The notes under the pieces: model-generated
Told to the model about the DNA's origin: nothing
The model's database searches: none
The model's input: the letters and a program-made list of their open reading frames with translations, nothing else
Position numbers and translations under genes: made by a program
Shown here: positions 45,010-53,149 of the stretch, in pieces
Layout of the letters: the number at the start of each line of letters is the position of its first letter
Numbering within the stretch: position 1 is the stretch's first letter
Assembly (NCBI RefSeq): GCF_011170085.1
Contig: NZ_BLLI01000002.1
Location: forward strand, 1 to 64,000
DNA from: Pseudolactococcus hodotermopsidis
Lineage (GTDB): Bacteria; Bacillota; Bacilli; Lactobacillales; Streptococcaceae
Length of the DNA stretch: 64,000 nucleotides
Reading direction: 5' to 3'

Positions 45010-46193
45010 AAGTTATTTTCCTCTTCTTTATCACTCGTTAAATCTGCTATCCATTGCCTAACTTTTTGACGCGTTTCTTTGTCAGTTGCCAAAATTTGAT
45101 TGAGTGTTTGACCATCAAATTCCATATGCTCAAAAACAGCACGTGTAATCAATTGTTCAATTTCTAAAAAGCTGATTTTACCATCAAGAAAGGCTTGATT
45201 AGCAACTTCATTTGCTGCATTGTAAACTGCGGGATAACCACCACCAAGTTTACCAACACGGTAAGCTAAATCTAACATCGGAAAACGCACCAAGTCTATT
45301 TTTTCAAAATGCAAAGCACCAATTTCTGTCAAATCAAAAGGTTTTTCATTGTGCATTTTAAGATGTTTCGGATAAGACAGCGCATACTGAATCGGCTCAC
45401 GCATATCCGAAGCGCCAAGTTGCGCCAAAACCACACCGTCATTGAGTGTAATCATCGAATGAACGATTGATTCACGATGTAAAACAACATGAATATTTTC
45501 ATAAGGCACACCAAACAAATGATGTGCTTCAATAACTTCCAATCCTTTATTGACCATAGTTGCTGAGTCCAAGGTAATTTTTGCACCCATTGACCAGTTC
45601 GGATGTGCCAGTGCCTCTGCCAAAGTCACATCGACCAATTCTTCACGTTTCTTATCTCGAAATGACCCACCAGATGCAGTAATTGTTAGACTTCGCACAT
45701 CATCTTGGCATGCCACACCTTGAAGTACCTGAAAAATTGCCGAATGCTCGCTATCAACTGGCAATATTTTACTACCAGTCCGCGCGGCATCAGTCATGAT
45801 ATTATAGCCCGCGACAACCATTGCTTCCTTATTAGCAAGCGCCACGTCATGCCCAAGATTAATCGCTTCAACCGTTGGCAACAAGCCGACTGATCCGACA
45901 ATCGCATTGAATAAAATGTCATAATCCTCAGTTCTGACAAGTTCAATCAAGCCATCCTCGCCAAATAAATTCGTCATGTCTGGAAATTCTGCTGCTAACT
46001 GTTGCTGATCTGATTCTTGAGCTGAGACAACAATTTTCGGTGAAAATGCTTTGATAATCTCACGCGCCTTGTCAATATTTTGACCATAGGAAAAGCCGAC
46101 CAACTCAAATAAATTTGCATGTGCTGCAATTACTTCTAAAGTCTGAGTGCCGATACTACCCGTTGCACCCATTAACATAATTTTTTTTGTCAT
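45006..46193 (-). CDS. dxr: 1-deoxy-D-xylulose 5-phosphate reductoisomerase
   Basis: Second step of the MEP isoprenoid pathway: DXP to 2-C-methyl-erythritol-4-phosphate with NADPH. 395 residues. NADPH motif [14 protein letters not shown] (about 9-22), [10 protein letters not shown], active-site SEHSAIFQ and [34 protein letters not shown]. It sits between cdsA and rseP as in Bacillus, and appears intact. Streptococci and L. lactis are known for the mevalonate route, so its presence here is notable. Confidence 0.95.
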   Translation of the reverse strand: MTKKIMLMGATGSIGTQTLEVIAAHANLFELVGFSYGQNIDKAREIIKAFSPKIVVSAQESDQQQLAAEFPDMTNLFGEDGLIELVRTEDYDILFNAIVGSVGLLPTVEAINLGHDVALANKEAMVVAGYNIMTDAARTGSKILPVDSEHSAIFQVLQGVACQDDVRSLTITASGGSFRDKKREELVDVTLAEALAHPNWSMGAKITLDSATMVNKGLEVIEAHHLFGVPYENIHVVLHRESIVHSMITLNDGVVLAQLGASDMREPIQYALSYPKHLKMHNEKPFDLTEIGALHFEKIDLVRFPMLDLAYRVGKLGGGYPAVYNAANEVANQAFLDGKISFLEIEQLITRAVFEHMEFDGQTLNQILATDKETRQKVRQWIADLTSDKEEENNL

Positions 46194-46216
46194 AGCTTTC
46201 TCCTTTTTTTAATTTT

Positions 46217-47011
46217 TTAAAACAATCCTAAAAGATGCATAATTGGAAAAACAAAAATCATACTGTCAAAACGATCAAGAATGCCACCATGTCCAGGCAA
46301 AATTTTACCAGAATCCTTGACACCAAAATACCGTTTGAGACTAGATTCAACTAAATCGCCAAGTTGACCAACGATAGAAAAAATGGCAACCAAGATAATC
46401 AATCTGAAAATACCAATTTCAGGCGCCTGATTAGGATAAAGAAAAACCATAATCGCCGCCACAACAATCGCACTTATCACGCCACCAAGTGAGCCTTCAA
46501 CCGTTTTATTCGGCGAAACGCTTGGAATCAACTTCGTTTTACCAATTTTGCGCCCAACAAAATAAGCGCCTGAATCTGTCGCCCAAACAATAAACAAGGC
46601 CAAGAAAAAGATAAATAAACTGTTTTCACGCGCCGCAAGCAAATTTTGAAAACCAATCCCGATATAAAAAGCAGATAAAAAAGGGAAACCGAGATCCTCA
46701 AAAGAATATTTGCCATTGGTAAAGACCATTATGCCCATCATAATGAATAAAAACAAGGTAAATAACGTCAAATTACTATCTGTACCAAGTTTTGGCAGAT
46801 AAAGTGTCGTTGGCATTGAGAGTGAAAGTGCTGCAATTGTTGCCAAAATACCTTCAAATGACAAAATTTCGAGTTTGCGCATCTTGAATAATTCGGTCAT
46901 GGCAATCATGACCAAAAGCGCCACTAAAACGTGAAAAGCCGTTCCACCAAGGATAGCTAATCCCAAAAATACTGCGCCCGCAACAACGCCCGTGATGATT
47001 CTTTGTTTCAT
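46217..47011 (-). CDS. cdsA: Phosphatidate cytidylyltransferase
   Basis: Makes CDP-diacylglycerol from phosphatidate and CTP in the membrane. 264 residues, about seven helices. The family signature is at the end: SSLKRYFGVKDSGKILPGHGGILDRFDSM. The start overlaps the uppS stop by 4 nt. Confidence 0.94.
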   Translation of the reverse strand: MKQRIITGVVAGAVFLGLAILGGTAFHVLVALLVMIAMTELFKMRKLEILSFEGILATIAALSLSMPTTLYLPKLGTDSNLTLFTLFLFIMMGIMVFTNGKYSFEDLGFPFLSAFYIGIGFQNLLAARENSLFIFFLALFIVWATDSGAYFVGRKIGKTKLIPSVSPNKTVEGSLGGVISAIVVAAIMVFLYPNQAPEIGIFRLIILVAIFSIVGQLGDLVESSLKRYFGVKDSGKILPGHGGILDRFDSMIFVFPIMHLLGLF

Positions 47012-47745
47012 TTCTTGATTCCTCCATATCTGCGTTCTCGTTGCGCAAATGCGTCAAGCGCCAAATCTAGCGCTGTTTCATTAAAATCAGGCCACAATGT
47101 CTCTGTAAAATAAAGTTCACTATAAGCTGTTTGCCAAAGTAGAAAATTACTCAAACGATGCTCGCCAGAAGTTCTAATCACAAAATCAGGATTGCGATAA
47201 TCTTTGGGAAAGATAGCTGTCGCAAGCTTACTTTCAAACACTTCAGGCGTAATTTCATCAGCGCCAATTAGACCACTAATAATATCTTTTCCAATTAATC
47301 TTGTTGCTTCCAAAATCTCGGCTTGCCCACCATAATTCAGAGCAATATTCAAAATCAAACCCGTATTTTCAATTGTCTCAGACATGGCTTTATCAATTGC
47401 TTTTAGCGTTGCTTTGGGTACACCATCACGTTTACCAATCATCCGAATCTGAATATTTTCTTTTTTCAAAGTCGGCACAAATTTTTCATAAAAATCAATC
47501 GGTAAACTCATGATAAATTTGACTTCAGCAGCAGGTCTCTGCCAATTTTCCGTCGAAAAAGCATAAACCGTCAAGATTTTAACACCACGACGTTGCGCGT
47601 GAATCGCAACTGTTTTCAGATTATCCATGCCTGCCTTGTGACCAAACAGCCGCTTTTTACCTTGATTTTGCGCCCAACGCCCATTACCATCCATGATAAC
47701 GGCAATATGTTTAGGGACTTGATTTTCTTCATTACTATCTGTCAT
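47008..47745 (-). CDS. uppS: Isoprenyl transferase, undecaprenyl diphosphate synthase
   Basis: Condenses isopentenyl diphosphate with farnesyl diphosphate to C55, the lipid carrier of cell-wall synthesis. 245 residues. Motifs HIAVIMDGNGRWA (Asp for Mg), TVYAFSTENWQRP, NIALNYGGQAEI, DFVIRTSGEHRLSNFLLWQ. Start of the uppS-cdsA-dxr-rseP operon, which links isoprenoid, lipid and wall supply. An extended -10 (TGGTAAAAT) lies upstream. Confidence 0.96.
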   Translation of the reverse strand: MTDSNEENQVPKHIAVIMDGNGRWAQNQGKKRLFGHKAGMDNLKTVAIHAQRRGVKILTVYAFSTENWQRPAAEVKFIMSLPIDFYEKFVPTLKKENIQIRMIGKRDGVPKATLKAIDKAMSETIENTGLILNIALNYGGQAEILEATRLIGKDIISGLIGADEITPEVFESKLATAIFPKDYRNPDFVIRTSGEHRLSNFLLWQTAYSELYFTETLWPDFNETALDLALDAFAQRERRYGGIKK

Positions 47746-47826
47746 TTTGCAGATTACCTCTAAAATTTTTAGTCATTATTTACAATATATGCTATTCCTT
47801 TAATTTTACCATATTTTCTAAAAAAA

Positions 47827-47853
47827 ATAAGCCGTCAAGTCGGCTTTATTTTA
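47827..47853 (-). terminator. Terminator after yajC
   Basis: Minus strand AAAGCCG-acttga-CGGCTT followed by ATTTTTTTT. Confidence 0.75.
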
Positions 47854-47862
47854 GTCAAATAC

Positions 47863-48225
47863 TTATTCAAATGGTGAATCATGCGTTTCTGTCACTGCAA
47901 CTGTTTCATCAGAAGTGACTGTCTCTGTTTTCGCCTCTGCAATTACTGCATCAAGCCCGTCTGCATGATCGACTGGTTTGATTGTTTTGATAGCTGCACG
48001 ATCAAAAGTCAAAATCACGCCTTCAGCATCAAGCTCAATCGTTCCTTTTTCCTTATCAACACTTGACAAAATCCCATGCAAACCACCGATTGTGATAATT
48101 TCAGAGCCTATTTTCATGTTATCAAGTTGTTCTTGACGTTGTGCCGCAGCTTTTTTCTGACCACGTTGCATATACCACATCGTTCCGCCCAAAAGAACAA
48201 TTATAATGACAAAGTTTAATCCCAT
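47863..48225 (-). CDS. yajC: Sec translocase accessory subunit YajC
   Basis: 120 residues. One N-terminal membrane helix (about 3-20), basic cytosolic region (QRGQKKAAAQRQEQLDNMKIGSEIITIGGLHG), small beta domain and an acidic tail. Associates with SecDF-YidC. An extended -10 (TGCTATAAT on the minus strand) lies about 30 bp upstream of the ATG. Monocistronic. Confidence 0.92.
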   Translation of the reverse strand: MGLNFVIIIVLLGGTMWYMQRGQKKAAAQRQEQLDNMKIGSEIITIGGLHGILSSVDKEKGTIELDAEGVILTFDRAAIKTIKPVDHADGLDAVIAEAKTETVTSDETVAVTETHDSPFE

Positions 48226-48397
48226 TTCTCTACCTCTTTTATTTTCGTATAATTCATTATAGCAGATTTACCAAAATAAAAAAAGCACCACCCCTAGCAC
48301 TTTTTAGTTTTAAAGCATTAAGCCAATTTTCTCGCCAAATTTACTTTCCCACTGCTTATTTTAGTCTTTATTCAAGCGTAGTGCAAGAAAAACGACT

Positions 48398-48426
48398 TTG
48401 ATTATTTGTGAGAAAAATGCTATTAT
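48398..48426 (+). promoter_or_regulatory. Promoter of the DUF975 gene
   Basis: TTGATT (48398-48403), 17-nt spacer, TATTAT (48421-48426). It gives a leader of about 100 nt that contains repeat copy B. The stretch 48270-48390 shows nothing else I can assign. Confidence 0.65.
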
Positions 48427-48451
48427 AGTCTTTTAAACTTAACTAAAAGAC

Positions 48452-48523
48452 ATGATACTGAAAGCGATGCGCCAAAGGCACAAACTTTCTAGGAAAGTTA
48501 GCTTAAAGTTCAAATAAAAGGAG
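48452..48523 (+). repeat. Leader repeat, copy B
   Basis: ATGATACTGAAAGCGATGCG, then GCCAAAGGCACAAA, the hairpin AACTTTC-tag-GAAAGTT, AGCTTAAAGTTCAAATAAAA and the ribosome site. About 85 percent alike to copy A by eye. Confidence 0.75.
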
Positions 48524-48533
48524 AACTAACTTT

Positions 48534-49271
48534 ATGACCAGTGCTGAACTCAAAACTGTCGCACGCCGTGCACTCAAAGAGAATTTTTTTCAAAAAATGC
48601 TATTATTTATTGTGCCGATTGTCCTAACGATTATAACAACTTTTACAACGAAGGCTTTTTCCGACTTCATTGATATTGATAATGAAAGAATCTGGAAAGA
48701 ATTTTATGAAACTGACATTTTATCAGACATGCTCAAAGAGATCACAGCTGTTTGGCAATCAATTGTGATCAATGAAATGCTTAATTTTGTTATCTCTACT
48801 CTCATTGCAATTCTCACTGCCACGGCAATTTTTAACTATATTGACATTTTCCGCGGTCAAAAAAAAGAAATCACGCTTCTTTCAGATACTTTGCGCTGTT
48901 TCAATGACGGTTATTTCGGTAAAATTGCGCTTTTAACAATCACCACTCAAGTTATTTTATATCTTTTAAACTGGATGATTGTCATCGGATGGATTCCGAG
49001 CATTCTTTTATCATTTGGTTGGTCACAAGCCATTATGGTTTTGCACGACAAACTTGAAGATGATGACTATAAAGGAATTTGGGATGTGCTGACAACTTCT
49101 TATCAACTCATGAAAGGTTACAAATTTAAATATTTTCTTTTCCAACTTACCTTTATCGGTTGGTACTTCCTTGATTATTTATCTCATGGTTTTGTCAATT
49201 TTTGGCTCATTCCTTTTTCCAATATGGCGATGGTTGCTTTTTATGAGGCACGTAAACAAAAGCGTTTGTAA
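48534..49271 (+). CDS. DUF975 family membrane protein
   Basis: 245 residues with about six helices. N-terminal ELKTVARRALKENFFQKML is the DUF975 pattern, then helices near 22-40, 85-105, 135-165 and 205-240. Function unknown; the family is common in Firmicutes. AAAGGAG lies before the ATG. The long leader with repeat B may regulate it. Confidence 0.8.
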   Translation: MTSAELKTVARRALKENFFQKMLLFIVPIVLTIITTFTTKAFSDFIDIDNERIWKEFYETDILSDMLKEITAVWQSIVINEMLNFVISTLIAILTATAIFNYIDIFRGQKKEITLLSDTLRCFNDGYFGKIALLTITTQVILYLLNWMIVIGWIPSILLSFGWSQAIMVLHDKLEDDDYKGIWDVLTTSYQLMKGYKFKYFLFQLTFIGWYFLDYLSHGFVNFWLIPFSNMAMVAFYEARKQKRL

Positions 49272-49293
49272 AACAGTTTCGGCTGTTTTTTTA
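49269..49293 (+). terminator. Terminator after the DUF975 gene
   Basis: AAACAG-tttcgg-CTGTTT followed by T residues. Confidence 0.7.
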
Positions 49294-49358
49294 TCTCCAT
49301 CAAAATTAACTAAGATTCTTGTCTTGATTTTATAATGAGTTGCGTATAAAATAGCAAT

Positions 49359-50117
49359 ATGGAAACTATTCAACTGATAAAACTTTCGGACATCGTTAAA
49401 AATCCTTATCAACCGCGCGTGACATTTGATGAAAAAAAATTGCAAGAACTCAGCGATTCTATCAAAGAAAATGGTGTTTTACAGCCAATTATTGTCAGAA
49501 AATCAAGTATTATTGGTTATGAAATTTTAGCTGGCGAACGCCGTTTTCGCGCTTCACAATTAGCTGATTTGAGTGAAATTCCTGCGATTATCCGTATTTT
49601 GACAGACGATGAAATGATGACTTTGTCAATCTTGGAAAATTTGCAACGCGATGATTTAACTGTTTTGGATGAGGCACGAAGTTTGCAAAATCTTGCGACA
49701 AAACAAGCCTTGACACATGCCCAAATTGCTAAAAAACTTGGTAAATCACGACCTTACGTAACTAATCTGATAAGACTTTTGAATTTGCCAGAAACCATTT
49801 TACAGATGATTGACGATAAAAAACTCTCGCAAGCACATGCAAGATTGCTTGTCAGTGTCGAAAATTCAAACTATCAATTACTGCTTGCCAAACGAATTAT
49901 TGACGAACAACTTTCTGTCCGAACGCTTGAAAAAATCTTATCTAATCTGCCTGCTAAAACTGTTAGTAAGCCCAAAAATATCTTTATTAAAGAAAGTGAG
50001 GAAAATTTAGCAAAAATTTTCGGAAATCCTGTCACGATTAAAGCCAAAAAAATCGAAATTTCTTATGACAATCTTGACGAACTTAATAGACTTATCCTCA
50101 TATTAACTCACAAGTAA
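49359..50117 (+). CDS. parB: Chromosome-partitioning protein ParB (Spo0J)
   Basis: 252 residues. CTP-dependent DNA clamp that loads at parS sites and helps origin segregation. N-terminal ParB domain with ISKIV-type start (LSDIVKNPYQPRVTFD) and the CTP/Arg patch AGERRFRASQLA (about 58-69), helix-turn-helix LTHAQIAKKLGKSRPYVTNLI (about 118-138), C-terminal dimerisation part. No parA beside it, as in lactococci and streptococci. The ATG lacks a Shine-Dalgarno; TATAAA (49345-49350) is 8 nt before it, so the mRNA may be leaderless. Confidence 0.92.
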   Translation: METIQLIKLSDIVKNPYQPRVTFDEKKLQELSDSIKENGVLQPIIVRKSSIIGYEILAGERRFRASQLADLSEIPAIIRILTDDEMMTLSILENLQRDDLTVLDEARSLQNLATKQALTHAQIAKKLGKSRPYVTNLIRLLNLPETILQMIDDKKLSQAHARLLVSVENSNYQLLLAKRIIDEQLSVRTLEKILSNLPAKTVSKPKNIFIKESEENLAKIFGNPVTIKAKKIEISYDNLDELNRLILILTHK

Positions 50118-50372
50118 TCCACAATGCGTTTGTGGATTTTTATATTTCAACAGGAGTTATTCACAGATTGACTGATTTACACAAGATGTGTATAAGTTTT
50201 CCACATCTGTGATTAACTTTTTACTTTTCCTTTATCTTTAACTATTTTTTAACAAAAAAATTTGTGATTAACTTCAAAATCAAACATTTTTATCCACATT
50301 TTCCACAAACCTGTGTATAATTCTTATGCGCAATGTGACTTATTTTTTTCTTTTACCAAAAAATGTGGAAAA
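50116..50372. other. oriC: oriC part 1: DnaA-box cluster upstream of dnaA
   Basis: DnaA-box-like 9-mers: TAATCCACA (50116-50124), TGTGGATTT (50132-50140), TTATTCACA (50158-50166), TGTGTATAA (50188-50196), TTTTCCACA (50198-50206), TTATCCACA (50290-50298, perfect), TTTTCCACA (50299-50307), TGTGTATAA (50312-50320), TGTGGAAAA (50364-50372). Together with the cluster after dnaA this makes a bipartite origin. Confidence 0.9.
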
Positions 50373-50385
50373 CTTTCCGCCAACA

Positions 50386-50394
50386 TGATATAAT
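50386..50394 (+). promoter_or_regulatory. dnaA promoter (extended -10)
   Basis: TGATATAAT (-10 at 50389-50394), about 20 bp after the last DnaA box of this cluster, so DnaA can repress its own gene. The same ACATGATATAAT recurs at 53115-53126 before rexB. Confidence 0.7.
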
Positions 50395-50444
50395 TTCTTT
50401 AGCCACAATTTATTAACAAGAGAAAAATTTGAGAAAGGAGCAAA

Positions 50445-51803
50445 ATGATTTTAAGTGACAGAGATAAAAAATTCTGGACGCGTGTCAAAGAATTGGCATT
50501 AGATAACTTAGGGCAAGCAACTTATGATTTTTTTATCGAACCTGCAAGGTTGCTACAAATCAAAGATAATACTGCTGAAATTTGTATTCAAAATAACATG
50601 CACCGACAATTTTGGGAAAAGCAAGGTGATTTAATCGAAACTGCTGGTTTTGAAATTCTAAGGGTTGCCATTCGCTTTTCTCTTTACACAGCTGATGACA
50701 TCAATCTCAATGATTATGAAACAGCTACTTCTTCAAAAATTCAAGAAACCGCAACCTTTATCACTTCAAAACTCGAAAGTCATCTTAATCCTAAATATAC
50801 CTTTGAAAATTTTGTTCAAGGTGAGGGCAATCGCATGACTTTAGGTGCTGCGATTGCCGTTGCTAATGACCCTGGTGGTATGTATAATCCACTTTTTATC
50901 TACGGTGGTCCAGGACTTGGCAAAACCCATTTGATGAATGCGATTGGTAATGAAATTCTAAAAACGACACCACAAGCTCGGGTCAAATATGTCTCATCAG
51001 AAAATTTTGTAAGTGATTATGTTCAAAGTAGTCGTAAAGGTAAAATGCAAGAATTTACAGATGAATATCGCACTTTAGATTTATTACTCCTTGATGATGT
51101 GCAATTTTTCGCTGACAAAGAGGGAACGATTAACGAATTTTTCCAAACTTTCAATACTTTGTATGACAAAGGTGCGCAAATCGTCATTTCAAGCGATCGG
51201 CCACCAAGCGAGCTCAATGAATTTGAAGAGCGTTTAAAATCTCGTTTTTCTTGGGGCTTAACAACTGATATCACAGCGCCAAACTACGAAGATCGGATGG
51301 CGATTTTGCTCAATAAAGTAGACGAAATGTCACTCAAAGTCCCTTCAGAAACCTTGGCTTATATTGCTGGACGCATTGATTCAAATGTCAGAGATTTAGA
51401 GGGAGCGCTGAAAAATTTAAAATTTTATGCCGATACAAATCGTATTGACAGCATTGATATAGACACTGCTGCTAAAGCGCTCAGTACGTTAGAATCAACC
51501 CTACTCACGCAAGATAAGGATATTTCATCCGAGAAAATCCAAGAAGAAGTCGCAAATTTCTACAAAATTTCAGTCGCTGATATGATTAGTAAAAAGCGAC
51601 CAAAAGAAATTGCTTATCCGCGACAAATTGCGATGTATCTAATACGTGAACTGACAAATAAGAGCTTACCCGCTATTGGTAAGGAGTTTGGTGGGCGTGA
51701 TCATACGACAGTCATGTATGCACAGTCGCAAATTTCCAAAAAAATGAAAACTGACACTCAGCTCCAAAAAGATATGGATACAATTAAGTCAAATTTGAGA
51801 TAA
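50445..51803 (+). CDS. dnaA: Replication initiator DnaA
   Basis: 452 residues. Opens the origin and recruits the helicase loader. Domain I (about 1-85), linker, AAA+ domain with Walker [11 protein letters not shown], Walker [11 protein letters not shown] and arginine finger region EDRMAILL, and domain IV for DnaA boxes with [18 protein letters not shown] precedes the ATG. Flanked by DnaA-box clusters; followed by dnaN. Confidence 0.98.
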   Translation: MILSDRDKKFWTRVKELALDNLGQATYDFFIEPARLLQIKDNTAEICIQNNMHRQFWEKQGDLIETAGFEILRVAIRFSLYTADDINLNDYETATSSKIQETATFITSKLESHLNPKYTFENFVQGEGNRMTLGAAIAVANDPGGMYNPLFIYGGPGLGKTHLMNAIGNEILKTTPQARVKYVSSENFVSDYVQSSRKGKMQEFTDEYRTLDLLLLDDVQFFADKEGTINEFFQTFNTLYDKGAQIVISSDRPPSELNEFEERLKSRFSWGLTTDITAPNYEDRMAILLNKVDEMSLKVPSETLAYIAGRIDSNVRDLEGALKNLKFYADTNRIDSIDIDTAAKALSTLESTLLTQDKDISSEKIQEEVANFYKISVADMISKKRPKEIAYPRQIAMYLIRELTNKSLPAIGKEFGGRDHTTVMYAQSQISKKMKTDTQLQKDMDTIKSNLR

Positions 51804-51811
51804 ATGACTTT

Positions 51812-51950
51812 TGTGGAAAATCTCAACACTTCTTCACAGCTTATTAAATCTTATCCACAAGCATTTTTTTAAAGCTAATAAGGTTTTAAAGACTTTTCCA
51901 CATGCCTAACAGCCCCTATTACTATTACTAACTATATTTATCTAAATAAT
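51812..51950. other. oriC: oriC part 2: DnaA boxes and DnaA-trio-like unwinding element before dnaN
   Basis: TGTGGAAAA (51812-51820), TTATCCACA (51851-51859) and TTTTCCACA (51894-51902), then a GC-rich patch and CTATTACTATTACTAA (51916-51931). The complementary strand of the last reads GAT-AAT-GAT-AAT-GAT from 3' to 5', a DnaA-trio pattern, and is followed by AT-only DNA. This is the likely site of strand opening. Confidence 0.75.
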
Positions 51951-51969
51951 AAAAGAAAGAGTTCTCTCA

Positions 51970-53112
51970 ATGATTAATTTTTCAATCAATAAAACCGCTT
52001 TTCTCAATAATTTGAGAATTACGAAACAAGCTATTTCCAGTAAAGTAGCTATTCCCACACTTTCTAAAATCAAAATTGACGTTTCAAACGAAGGCATTAC
52101 TTTAACAGGTTCAAATGGTCAAATTTCTATCGAAAATTTTCTCTCTAAAAACGATGAAAATGCTGGGATGTTAATCACTGAATCTGGTAGCATTTTACTT
52201 GAAGCAAGCTTTTTTGAAAGTATCGTGACAAATTTGCCAGAAGTTTCCTTTGATTTCAAGGAAATTGAACAAAATCAAGTTGTTTTGACATCTGGTCAGT
52301 CAGAAATTACACTTAAAGGCTTAGATGTAGAAATGTACCCTCGTCTCCAAGAAATGCCGACTGAAAATCCTTTGAAAATCAAAGCTGGCGTGCTTAAAGA
52401 TATTTTTTCAGAAACTGCCTTTGCGGTATCTACACAAGAATCTCGTCCCATTTTAACAGGTTTGCATTTGACCTTAACAGATAATAAAATACTTAAATCT
52501 GTTGCCACTGATTCACATCGCATGAGTCAACGCGTGATGACACTGGATAAACTTAGCGAAGATTTTGATTTGGTGTTGCCAAACAAGTCTGTTAGTAGCT
52601 TTAAATCAGTTTTCACAGATGATGACAACGAACTTGATATTTTCTTTTCAAGCAATCAGATTCTTTTCCGTAATGAGACGATTTCTTTCTATACACGTCT
52701 TGTTGAAGGAAATTATCCTGATACTAATCGTCTGATTCCCTCAGAAGCTGATTACACGCTTAATTTGACTTTTGACGTATCAAACCTCCGTCACACGATG
52801 GATCGCGCTAAATTGCTTTCTAATGCAACGACAAACGGTACAGTGAAATTAACCGTGACAGCTGATAAAGTTATTGCAACTGTTAATTCACCAGAAGTTG
52901 GGTCTGTTCATGAAGAAATTACACCGCTTGCCCAAAATGGCGAGGACTTGATGATTTCCTTTAATCCCCAGTACTTGATTGATGCGCTCAAAGTTATCAA
53001 AGAACCAGAGGTTCGGATTCGCTTTATCTCAAGTGTTCGACCATTTACCTTGGTACCAACAAGCGATACGCTTGATTTTGTGCAACTCATCACTCCAGTC
53101 CGTACCAACTAA
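51970..53112 (+). CDS. dnaN: DNA polymerase III beta subunit (sliding clamp)
   Basis: 380 residues, three clamp domains. N-terminal [22 protein letters not shown], middle [11 protein letters not shown] and SHRMSQRV, C-terminal VRPFTLVP and the family end [10 protein letters not shown]. Encircles DNA and holds the polymerase. Separated from dnaA by the second half of oriC. Confidence 0.97.
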   Translation: MINFSINKTAFLNNLRITKQAISSKVAIPTLSKIKIDVSNEGITLTGSNGQISIENFLSKNDENAGMLITESGSILLEASFFESIVTNLPEVSFDFKEIEQNQVVLTSGQSEITLKGLDVEMYPRLQEMPTENPLKIKAGVLKDIFSETAFAVSTQESRPILTGLHLTLTDNKILKSVATDSHRMSQRVMTLDKLSEDFDLVLPNKSVSSFKSVFTDDDNELDIFFSSNQILFRNETISFYTRLVEGNYPDTNRLIPSEADYTLNLTFDVSNLRHTMDRAKLLSNATTNGTVKLTVTADKVIATVNSPEVGSVHEEITPLAQNGEDLMISFNPQYLIDALKVIKEPEVRIRFISSVRPFTLVPTSDTLDFVQLITPVRTN

Positions 53113-53117
53113 AAACA

Positions 53118-53146
53118 TGATATAATAGACCGAGAGGTCTATTTTT
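53118..53146 (+). promoter_or_regulatory. rexB promoter interlocked with a hairpin holding the ribosome site
   Basis: Extended -10 TGATATAAT (TG at 53118-53119, -10 at 53121-53126). A hairpin ATAGACC-gaga-GGTCTAT (53125-53142) with a T run overlaps it. The rexB ribosome site (GAGAGG) is in its loop and right arm. A transcript started at this promoter (about 53133) lacks the left arm, whereas a read-through dnaN transcript contains the full hairpin. Confidence 0.65.
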
Positions 53147-53149
53147 GAT

